From Chloroflexota bacterium (GTDB lineage Bacteria; Chloroflexota; Anaerolineae; UBA2200): a stretch of 64,000 bases of DNA. Positions 34,182 to 41,032 of this stretch are shown in pieces (the first letter of the stretch is position 1; each line of letters begins with the position of its first letter). The stretch lies in NCBI GenBank assembly GCA_014360905.1, contig JACIWW010000016.1, positions 1 to 64,000 on the forward strand, in the 5' to 3' direction. A program made the translations under genes and the position numbers. Under the pieces are notes generated by a model. It was not told the DNA's origin, searched no databases, and saw only the letters and a program-made list of their open reading frames with translations.

Positions 34182-35003
34182 TTATTCGATAGTCTCCAGG
34201 AACTCGCGCGCCAGCCCGCCCACGTCCGCATCAGCGCGGATGCCTTCCCAGGGCTTGCCTGGCGAGACGATATTGACCACCACGATGTTGGCGCCGTTGA
34301 AGATGGCGCTGCGCGCCTCGCGCAAATCCACACCGCCCGCAGCAGAGATGAGCACGTCGAATTTGCTGCGCAGACGGTTGACATGCCGGTACTGGATTAC
34401 CTTGCCACGTGTGCCCTCCTCATCCCGACCACGGTGCAGGACAACAACCCTGGGCGGCTTTCTCAACTGCGTTACCACGCGCAGCGGGTCGCTCACGCCC
34501 AGCATATCAATCATGGACTCCATGCCCAGCCGCTCACAGGCAGCGATGAAGCGGTCCAACGTCTCGATCGGCGAGCTGCCCAGCACCGTGGCGGCAGTGG
34601 CGCCCGCGGCATAGACCATCTCTGCCTCCTCGGCACCACCGTCTGACGCTTTCAAATCAGCCACGATATGTCCTGGCCAGTAGCTACGGATCGCCTGGAT
34701 CCCTTTCAAGCCCTCGCGTTTGATATATGGCGTGCCTGCCTCGATCAGGACGCGCTCGCTCATTGGGATAGCCGGAAGAAGGCGACGCGCTTGTGCCCAA
34801 TCCTCGTTGAACGCCAGTTGCAGGTAGCGAAAGTCGCTGCTGAGCCTGCTTCGGCTGGGCAGCGCCATGAACTGTTCTGCCACTTCTTTCGCCTCTGGCC
34901 ATCCTTCGCCAAGAAGGGTTTCCAATCGGGGGTCCACACGGCCCTGGGCGCGCTGTTGTTCCAGGGCAGCTTCCAGTTGCTTGCGGATGATACGGCGCAG
35001 CAT
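34182..35003 (-). CDS. OMP-decarboxylase/HUMPS-fold enzyme (hexulose-phosphate synthase-like)
   Basis: A 273-residue protein with an extra N-terminal region of about 70 residues (KQLEAALEQQRAQGRVDPRLETLLGEGW) before a TIM-barrel of the orotidine 5'-phosphate decarboxylase superfamily. Diagnostic pieces are LQLAFNEDWAQARRLLPAI, VLIEAGTPYIKREGLKGI, the Asp-x-Lys-x-x-Asp catalytic motif in IVADLKASDGG, and ISAAGGVDLREARSAIFNGANIVVV for phosphate binding. HUMPS enzymes include 3-hexulose-6-phosphate synthase and 3-keto-L-gulonate-6-phosphate decarboxylase; no isomerase partner is nearby, so the substrate is open. It lies 6 bp after the SPFH gene in one operon. Confidence 0.82.
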   Translation of the reverse strand: MLRRIIRKQLEAALEQQRAQGRVDPRLETLLGEGWPEAKEVAEQFMALPSRSRLSSDFRYLQLAFNEDWAQARRLLPAIPMSERVLIEAGTPYIKREGLKGIQAIRSYWPGHIVADLKASDGGAEEAEMVYAAGATAATVLGSSPIETLDRFIAACERLGMESMIDMLGVSDPLRVVTQLRKPPRVVVLHRGRDEEGTRGKVIQYRHVNRLRSKFDVLISAAGGVDLREARSAIFNGANIVVVNIVSPGKPWEGIRADADVGGLAREFLETIE

Positions 35004-35009
35004 GGCCCT

Positions 35010-35768
35010 TTACCCCTTCTGCACGAGCTTGGCGACGGTCTCCTCCAAGTTGCTGGGCATGAAGATGATGATTTTCTCCGACGGGTCGGCAGCGATGTCG
35101 CGGATGGTCTGCAAGGTGCGCAGGTGTAGGGCACCGGGGCTCTTGGCGAGCATCTCAGCCGCTTTCATCAGGTTCTCGGCAGCGGACAGCTCGCCTTGCG
35201 AAGCAATGATCACCGCGCGGCGCTCGCGCTCCGCCTCGGCCTGCTTCGCCATGGCGCGTTTCATCTCGGCAGGCAGCTCGATCTCCTGGATCTTGATGGA
35301 TTCGATGTCAATGCCCCACCCAGAAGTCTCGGCGTCCACGATCTTGCGGATGCTCTCGGCAATCTTCTCGCGCTCGCTCAGGACAAAGTCCAACTCGCTG
35401 TTGCCCACGACATCGCGCAGGGCAGTCTGCGTGTACTGGCGCACAGCATAGCCGTAATCCTCGATCTTGATGATGGCATCTTCCGGCCTCTCCACGCGGA
35501 AATAGACCACCGTGTTGGCGAGGATGGTGATGTTATCGCGAGTGATGACCTCCTGCTTGGGGATGTCCGCGGTCTTGATGCGCATGTCCACTACGCGCAT
35601 GTTCTGGAAGATGGGCGCAATCCAGGTCAAACCGGGATTGCGGGTACCACTGTACTTGCCAAGAGTAAAGACCACCCCACGTTGGTACTGGTACAACATG
35701 CGGATGCCCGAGAGCAGGTAAAAGAACACAAACAGCACCACAGCCAAAAACAGCATGACCCAAAACAT
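35010..35768 (-). CDS. SPFH/Band 7 slipin (stomatin-like) membrane protein
   Basis: A 252-residue slipin. An N-terminal membrane hairpin (residues 1-22) is followed by the Band 7 domain, with GVVFTLGKYSGTRNPGLTWIAP, MRIKTADIPKQEVITRDNITI and YAVRQYTQTALRDVVGN, then the coiled-coil segment AMAKQAEAERERRAVIIASQGEL. Such proteins build oligomers that organise membrane microdomains and often regulate a partner NfeD or FtsH-type protease; neither is adjacent here. It is the first gene of an operon with the OMPDC-like enzyme, from a promoter with an operator-like palindrome. Confidence 0.93.
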   Translation of the reverse strand: MFWVMLFLAVVLFVFFYLLSGIRMLYQYQRGVVFTLGKYSGTRNPGLTWIAPIFQNMRVVDMRIKTADIPKQEVITRDNITILANTVVYFRVERPEDAIIKIEDYGYAVRQYTQTALRDVVGNSELDFVLSEREKIAESIRKIVDAETSGWGIDIESIKIQEIELPAEMKRAMAKQAEAERERRAVIIASQGELSAAENLMKAAEMLAKSPGALHLRTLQTIRDIAADPSEKIIIFMPSNLEETVAKLVQKG

Positions 35769-35905
35769 GGAACACCTCCTTTATGCATTCTTCGCTACAG
35801 CCTGGACGAAGCGATGCCTGGCATGTCGCGATCTTTCATTTTCATTGTACTCGAAAAGGCGCAAATTTTCCTGACAGCCACCCGACAAGCAACTGAAACT
35901 GCGCC

Positions 35906-35934
35906 AATATAGCACAAGACGCTGTGCTAGTCAA
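35906..35934 (-). promoter_or_regulatory. Promoter with a palindromic operator in its spacer
   Basis: On the minus strand, TTGACT (35934-35929) and TATATT (35911-35906) are 17 bp apart. An inverted repeat TAGCACA - 6 bp - TGTGCTA (35910-35929) fills the spacer exactly. A repressor bound there would occlude both boxes. It drives the SPFH gene with a leader of about 130 nt. Confidence 0.7.
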
Positions 35935-36063
35935 TTAACCCTGACCGTTTGGACTGCTGAAGCATAGTTTCACAGATAGATCTCTTTGCCCTTTGCAGTG
36001 GTTGAGACGGAGGCGAATAGCAAGACCTGTCCCTACTCTCGGCGTTTGCAGCGCTGACACATT

Positions 36064-36092
36064 TTGACACTTGATCGCTTTGCTCTTATACT
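36064..36092 (+). promoter_or_regulatory. Promoter upstream of the STAND-like remnant
   Basis: A perfect TTGACA (36064-36069) and TATACT (36087-36092) are 17 bp apart. Transcription would start near 36099, so any start codon must lie downstream. The ATG at 36164, behind GGGGAG, is the natural one. The rest of the 395-bp gap 35769-36163 holds only the divergent SPFH promoter. Confidence 0.7.
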
Positions 36093-36163
36093 ATTGTCAA
36101 GCACAAGCCAGCATGCGCAAGACAATGCGCTAGCGTCCTCGCATGGCAGGGGAGTTGGGGAGC

Positions 36164-36687
36164 ATGAGCGATATTTTCTGAAATGGATCCAAGAGCACCG
36201 AGATGCCCTGAACTTGCTCCTTGGCCCGGGCATCCTTGTCGTGGTGGTGGGCTCGATCATCGCTTCCTTTCGTTGGCTTTGGAGGCGATGGCGTGCGCAT
36301 CAGATACGCGAAGAAATCTTCCCCTTCGACGAGATTCCCCCGAACAGCGACGTAGCCCGTGTCATCCTGCCTGGCGACGAATACGGCCCCTTATCAGACC
36401 GCCTTATTCCCTATAGCGAGGGATATTTCCAGCAGGCCCTGGCACAGTGGGACAAAGCCTGGCAGGAGCATTTGCAGTCTGTAGCGGGCTTGCTCGAAAA
36501 CAAAGCCATCGCTCTGCTCTGCTTGGGGCAAAAACAGGAGGCTCTCTCCACTCTCACGCAAGCCTTGCGCCAGTGGCTGCCGGCAGATGTGATTGATTTC
36601 GCGTTATACGACTTGCTGCGCACCGCGCCCCATCCGCCTGACGGCGTTGAGGAAATGATTGCCATGTTGAAAAAAGGCCCGTCGTAG
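36164..36687 (+). pseudogene. Frameshifted, internally deleted STAND/TPR-type membrane protein
   Basis: The natural start ATG 36164 (Shine-Dalgarno GGGGAG) reads MSDIF and then stops at 36179-36181. One base out, the frame continues without a stop to 36687 as LKWIQEHRDALNLLLGPG, a membrane helix (ILVVVVGSIIASFRWLWRRW), FPFDEIPPNSDVARVILP and a short TPR-like region (LENKAIALLCLGQKQEALSTL). The helix plus FPF-x-x-I-x-P-x-S-D-V plus x-L-x-D-x-x-IPY pattern is the N-terminus I associate with large STAND (NB-ARC/NACHT-TPR) proteins, but here the NTPase domain is missing. It appears to be a decayed remnant. Confidence 0.6.
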
Positions 36688-36772
36688 CAACGATAGTAGT
36701 AACGGGCATAAAGCAGAGCGGGAAAATCACGCCGGTCTGCATTTTCGGTGACAAATCGAGGAGTGGAAAGCA

Positions 36773-38098
36773 ATGAGAAACTGGCTATTGAAGCTAGGCA
36801 AGGTGCTCTTGAGCGTCTTGGTCCTCTGGCTGCTGCTGGAGGCAGTCGTGCGAATCTACGTTGAGGCGCCCCTCGCCAGTGATTTCTATGGCTCCATCCC
36901 ACGCACGGAGGTGGCAGAAGAGCAAGCACACTACGGCGTGCAGGTCAACACTGGCCCTGGATGGGTGCACCTGGGCTGGATCGCCAACCCTGAAGCGGAG
37001 ACCTACCGCATCGAGCGGCGGGCTGCCGCGGGCTGGCAGACAGTCGGGCAGGCGCAGTTCGGTTCCTTCCTATGGCGTGGGGAGGGCGGCTCCTTCCGTG
37101 TCTGGCGTGTGCCCAAGCGGGGCGGAGAAGCCACGCTGCTCGACGAGGCGCAGGCGTGGCCAACACAGGACAGTCCCCCATTGTTCGTGCCGCGCATCGC
37201 CGGGGAATGGCAATCGCTCTTCAAGCCCGCGCAGTATGGATATTACATCAATGACCACACGGTGTTCCAGGACGCGCAGGGCAACTGGCGGTTGGTGGGC
37301 ATCACCTCCCTCACCGATGGCGACTATAACCAGGAAAAGTACTTTGCCGTCGCGGTGAGCAAGGATTTCCCGCCCTTGGACGGCATGCAGGAGCAGACCC
37401 CCATTGCCGATTTTGGCGAACTGGCGTGGGCGCCGCACGTCCTCTATGCCCAGGGCAAGTATCACATGTTCTGGTCGCCGCACAAGCTGCACCAGATGAC
37501 CTCTCTCGATGGCATCGGGTGGGAGGATCACCGCATCACCATGTCCACGCCATACCACAAATTCTTCCGCGATGCCATGGTGTTACAGGTAGCCGAGAAC
37601 CAATGGCTGCTCTACACCACGGCACGCGGGGCTTACTACTCCCAGATCGATCTCTATCAATCCTTCGACTTGGAGCACTGGCAGTACATCCGCACCGCCC
37701 TGGGGAGTAGCTGGGGCAGCGAACGCAATTCCGCCTTCGCCTCCATGGAATCGCCCTTTGTCCTGCAGTACGATGGGCACTACTACCTCTCACTCACCTA
37801 CAACAACGACTCCTTCTTCTGGCCCGCCATCCTCATGCTGTTCAGAATCTGGCCCGATAAAGCCAGCTACAACGAGACGCTGGTCTTTCACTCTGACAAC
37901 CCATACGATTTCGGCGTTTACCGCGGCAAAGGCCGCTCCCCCACCTTGCTCACCCAACTGGAAGCACATGCCCCGGAGTGGATCTACCATGCTCAGCGCG
38001 ATCAGTGGTACATCACCACAGCCGGCTGGCCCTGGGTTGCCACCCTCACCTCCGGCGAGGTCGCCATTGCCCCCATCGCATGGCAGCCGCAGCCGTAA
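36773..38098 (+). CDS. Membrane-anchored GH43/GH32-like five-bladed propeller protein
   Basis: A 441-residue protein with an N-terminal signal anchor (VLLSVLVLWLLLEAVVRIYV), a beta-sandwich region (about residues 50-125) and a propeller of the GH43/GH32/GH68 clan type. Supporting phrases are YINDHTVFQDAQGNWRLVGI (first blade Asp), ELAWAPHVLYAQGKYHMFWSP, FRDAMVLQ (middle Asp) and ESPFVLQYDGHYYLSLTYN (Glu). The pattern Asp/Asp/Glu across the blades fits glycosidase catalysis. The family number cannot be fixed by eye. It is preceded by the STAND-like remnant and followed by a long repeat island. Confidence 0.75.
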   Translation: MRNWLLKLGKVLLSVLVLWLLLEAVVRIYVEAPLASDFYGSIPRTEVAEEQAHYGVQVNTGPGWVHLGWIANPEAETYRIERRAAAGWQTVGQAQFGSFLWRGEGGSFRVWRVPKRGGEATLLDEAQAWPTQDSPPLFVPRIAGEWQSLFKPAQYGYYINDHTVFQDAQGNWRLVGITSLTDGDYNQEKYFAVAVSKDFPPLDGMQEQTPIADFGELAWAPHVLYAQGKYHMFWSPHKLHQMTSLDGIGWEDHRITMSTPYHKFFRDAMVLQVAENQWLLYTTARGAYYSQIDLYQSFDLEHWQYIRTALGSSWGSERNSAFASMESPFVLQYDGHYYLSLTYNNDSFFWPAILMLFRIWPDKASYNETLVFHSDNPYDFGVYRGKGRSPTLLTQLEAHAPEWIYHAQRDQWYITTAGWPWVATLTSGEVAIAPIAWQPQP

Positions 38099-38109
38099 AC
38101 GGCCTTCAG

Positions 38110-38580
38110 CGCCGCGGGCGATTTCACCCTATTCGTTGATGGCCATCATCACATTGCTCCAGGCGGACAACAGTCCGCGCCAGGGATTGAAATCCCTGGC
38201 TAAAAATGACAAGCCCCTGAAGGGGCTTCTCACATTCAGCCGGGGAATTCATTCCCCGGCCACGCTAGCGCGCTGAAGCGCGCACTACGAACCCAACAGG
38301 AAAGGTGGTTAGAAAAGCCTCCCTGCACTACACGCTACCTCCTCTCCTGTAGCAGGAGAGGGGACGAGGGGTGAGGTCCTTGCTCCAGGCGGACAAGAGT
38401 CCGCCGTCCCCTGGCGTGAGTTCGTAGTGAGCGCTTCAGCGCTCATGCGCACTACGAACTTATCTCACTGCTCTAAGGCGGACTGCTCATGCGCACTGAA
38501 GTGCGCACTACGAACTTATCTCACTGCTCTAAGGCGGACTGTTGTCCACGCCGAGCGGAAAGGCGGCTCCTGGCACGGGC
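38110..38580. repeat. Long mosaic hairpin-repeat island, part inverted-duplicated at 51 kb
   Basis: The gap 38099-38782 holds a long repeat mosaic, then a promoter and leader. Modules are ATTCGTTGATGGCC, GGCGGAC-AACA-GTCCGC, CCAGGGAT-TGAA-ATCCCTGG, GCCCCT-GA-AGGGGC, CCGGGGAA-TTCA-TTCCCCGG (about 38241-38260), and GCGCGCTGAAGCGCGC in inverted orientation followed by CTAC. A unique 47-bp stretch (38287-38333) and its flanks recur, inverted, at 51014-51110. Two direct copies of a segment with GCGCACTGAAGTGCGC, CTACGAAC and TTATCTCACTGCTCTAAGGC follow (about 38444-38540). Confidence 0.85.
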
Positions 38581-38608
38581 TGCTGCCCACCCCGAGCGCA
38601 CCCCACAA

Positions 38609-38637
38609 TTGACAAAAACGCGCCCCTGTGGTATCAT
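38609..38637 (+). promoter_or_regulatory. Promoter of the second ABC exporter operon
   Basis: A perfect TTGACA (38609-38614) and TATCAT (38632-38637) are 17 bp apart. Transcription near 38644 would give a 139-nt leader before the ATG at 38783. Confidence 0.75.
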
Positions 38638-38639
38638 TA

Positions 38640-38760
38640 GCAACGCTAAATAATTGCCACAGATCGGGATGAACCGCGTAGGCCAGTTGTGACCGGGGCT
38701 GCCTGTTGTCCGCGCATGATTGCGCGGCCCGGCCGACTTTTGGCCGCTTTTTGTGGTTTT
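38640..38760 (+). promoter_or_regulatory. Candidate transcription attenuator with short leader ORF
   Basis: The leader has an ATG at 38669 opening a seven-codon frame (MNRVGQL, stop at 38690-38692). A hairpin CCGCGC / GCGCGG (38710-38727) comes next, then a hairpin CGGCC / GGCCG (38730-38746) followed by CTTTTTGTGG, which looks like an intrinsic terminator inside the leader. An alternative terminator stem GCGGCC (38724-38729) / GGCCGC (38742-38747) overlaps the first hairpin, so the two could be mutually exclusive. Ribosome stalling in the leader ORF controlling readthrough is an inference. Confidence 0.55.
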
Positions 38761-38782
38761 CCCAAATGCCAAAGGAGTTTCG

Positions 38783-41032
38783 ATGCTGCGCTTGCTCAAA
38801 TACCTAAAGCCATTCACTTGGTGGATTTTGCTTGCTATTGTGCTGCTTTTCATCCAGGCCAACGCTGACCTGGCCCTGCCCGACTATATGTCGCGCATCG
38901 TCAACGTGGGCATCCAGCAGGGCGGTGTAGAGCACGCCGTGCCGGAGGCTTTGCGCCAGAGCACGATGGAACGCTTGGCGCTCTTCCTCACCGCGGACGA
39001 GAAAGCAGAGGTGCTTGCCCACTATCGTCTGGTGACGCAATCCGCTCCCGATTACGAAGCGTATCTCGAGAAGTATCCCACGCTAGCGCAAGAGCCTATC
39101 TATGTCCTACAGGACGCCGATGCCGCAACGGTGAAGCGCCTCAACCCCGTGATGGGGCGGGCGCTGCTCATCGTCTTTGGCATCGAGCAGATAAAAGCGC
39201 ATCCCGAACAGGCCAGCGCCCTGATGCCGGGGCTGGAAGTCTTCGACCTCTCCAAACTTCCGCCGGGGATGGACCTCTTCGCCCTCCTGGGTCGGCTGTC
39301 CGCTGATCAGCGCACCCAGATCAATACCGCGGTGGAGCGGCGCTTCGCGGCGCTGGGCGGCGAGAAAGCGCTGTTGCAAGCAGCAGCGCGTGCTGTGCGC
39401 AGCGAATACGAAGCCCTCGGCGTGGATCCACTGCGCATTCAGAACGCCTACATCCTGCGCGTGGGTGGGCAGATGCTGCTCATCTCTCTGATCTCCATCA
39501 CCGCGGCCATCATCGTTGGTTTCCTCTCGACGCGCACCGCAGCGGGACTGGCGCGCAACCTGCGGCACTTTTTCTTCGCGCAAGTCATGCGCTTTTCCAG
39601 CGTCGAACTGGAGCGTTTTTCCACCGCCTCGCTCATCACGCGCTCGACCAACGACATCACCCAGATTCAGATGGTGACTATGATGATGATCCGCATGGTA
39701 TTCTTTGCTCCCATCATGGGCATCGGGGGCATCATCCATGCCCTGAACAAAAGCCCCTCGATGTGGTGGATCATTGCCCTTGCTGTGCTGCTCCTGATCA
39801 GTCTGATTGCGACCGCCTTCCGCATCGCCGTGCCCAAGTTCCGCATCATCCAGTCCCTGGTGGATGCGCTGAACCGCATTGCGCGTGAGAACCTCTCGGG
39901 CATGATGGTGGTGCGCGCCTTCAACCGCCAAAAGCACGAGAACAAACGCTTCGACCAAGCCAACCGCGATCTGATGCGCATCAGCCTCTTTGTCAACCGC
40001 GTCCTTGTCATCATGATGCCGCTGATGATGCTGTTGATGAACGGCGTCTCCATCCTCATCATCTGGGTCGGTGCGCATCAAGTCGCCCAGGCAAGGATGC
40101 AAGTGGGGGACATGATGGCCTTTTTGCAGTATGCCATGCAAGTCTTCTTTTCCTTCACGATGCTCTCCATGCTCTTCATCATGCTGCCCCGCGCCGATGT
40201 CGCAGCGAACCGCATCGCCGAGGTGCTGGAGACCGAGGTCAGCATCTGCGACCCCGTAGAGCCCACACCTTTCCCGGAACCATTCGAGGGCACGATCGAG
40301 TTCCGCCATGTTTCGTTCCGCTATCCCGATGCCGAGGAATGCGTGCTCCGCGACATCACCTTCACCATCCCTGCCGGGCAGACCGTGGGCATCATCGGCA
40401 CGACCGGTTCGGGCAAGTCCACGCTGATCAACCTCATCCCGCGCTTCTACGATGTCACCGAGGGGGCAATTTACGTCGGCGGAGTGGACATCCGCCGCGT
40501 GCGCCTGAGCGAACTGCGGGACAAAATTGGCTACGTCCCCCAGCAGAGCAACTTGTTCAGCGGCACCGTCGAGAGCAACCTACGCTATGCCAACGAGGAC
40601 GCCAATGAGGAGGTGATGCGCCTGGCGTTGGAGATTGCCCAGGCTGAGGATTTCGTCCTCTCGCAACCGGAGGGGCTGGCTGCGGATGTTGCGCAAGGCG
40701 GGGCGAACTTTTCCGGGGGGCAGAAGCAGCGCCTGAGCATTGCCCGTGCTCTGGTCAAGCATCCGCCCATCTACATCTTCGATGATAGTTTCTCGTCGCT
40801 TGATTTCAAGACCGACGTCCGTCTGCGCCGCGCGCTCAGGCAATTCGTGGGCGACAGCACGGTCATCATCGTCTCGCAAAGAGTGGCGACGATCAAAGAT
40901 GCCGATTGGATCCTCGTGTTGGACGAGGGGGAGGTGATTGGACAGGGCACCCACGAAGAACTGCTCGAGCGCTGTCCCATCTACCACGAGATCGCGCAAT
41001 CGCAGTTGAAACTGCAGGAGGTGTTGGCATGA
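38783..41032 (+). CDS. Heterodimeric ABC exporter, subunit with degenerate ATP site
   Basis: A 749-residue half-transporter. Between helices 1 and 2 (about residues 40-230) it has a large inserted domain, as seen in the bigger subunit of BmrCD/LmrCD-type exporters. The ATPase domain has Walker A GTTGSGKST, Q-loop IGYVPQQSNLFSG, signature FSGGQKQRLSIARALV and Walker B IYIFDDSFSSLD with Asp in place of the catalytic Glu. The switch residue in IIVSQRVATI is Gln, not His. Start ATG 38783 lies behind AAAGGAG. It overlaps the partner gene by 4 bp (ATGA). Confidence 0.93.
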   Translation: MLRLLKYLKPFTWWILLAIVLLFIQANADLALPDYMSRIVNVGIQQGGVEHAVPEALRQSTMERLALFLTADEKAEVLAHYRLVTQSAPDYEAYLEKYPTLAQEPIYVLQDADAATVKRLNPVMGRALLIVFGIEQIKAHPEQASALMPGLEVFDLSKLPPGMDLFALLGRLSADQRTQINTAVERRFAALGGEKALLQAAARAVRSEYEALGVDPLRIQNAYILRVGGQMLLISLISITAAIIVGFLSTRTAAGLARNLRHFFFAQVMRFSSVELERFSTASLITRSTNDITQIQMVTMMMIRMVFFAPIMGIGGIIHALNKSPSMWWIIALAVLLLISLIATAFRIAVPKFRIIQSLVDALNRIARENLSGMMVVRAFNRQKHENKRFDQANRDLMRISLFVNRVLVIMMPLMMLLMNGVSILIIWVGAHQVAQARMQVGDMMAFLQYAMQVFFSFTMLSMLFIMLPRADVAANRIAEVLETEVSICDPVEPTPFPEPFEGTIEFRHVSFRYPDAEECVLRDITFTIPAGQTVGIIGTTGSGKSTLINLIPRFYDVTEGAIYVGGVDIRRVRLSELRDKIGYVPQQSNLFSGTVESNLRYANEDANEEVMRLALEIAQAEDFVLSQPEGLAADVAQGGANFSGGQKQRLSIARALVKHPPIYIFDDSFSSLDFKTDVRLRRALRQFVGDSTVIIVSQRVATIKDADWILVLDEGEVIGQGTHEELLERCPIYHEIAQSQLKLQEVLA

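Noticed and set aside
34182-35003. Assignment as pyrF (orotidine 5'-phosphate decarboxylase)
   Set aside because: The active-site pattern and N-terminal extension fit the HUMPS branch better, and no pyrimidine genes are adjacent.
39107-40309. A 400-codon minus-strand frame over the ABC exporter gene
   Set aside because: It is rich in His, Asp and Glu in a way that reflects reversed ABC codons; the plus-strand gene is unambiguous.
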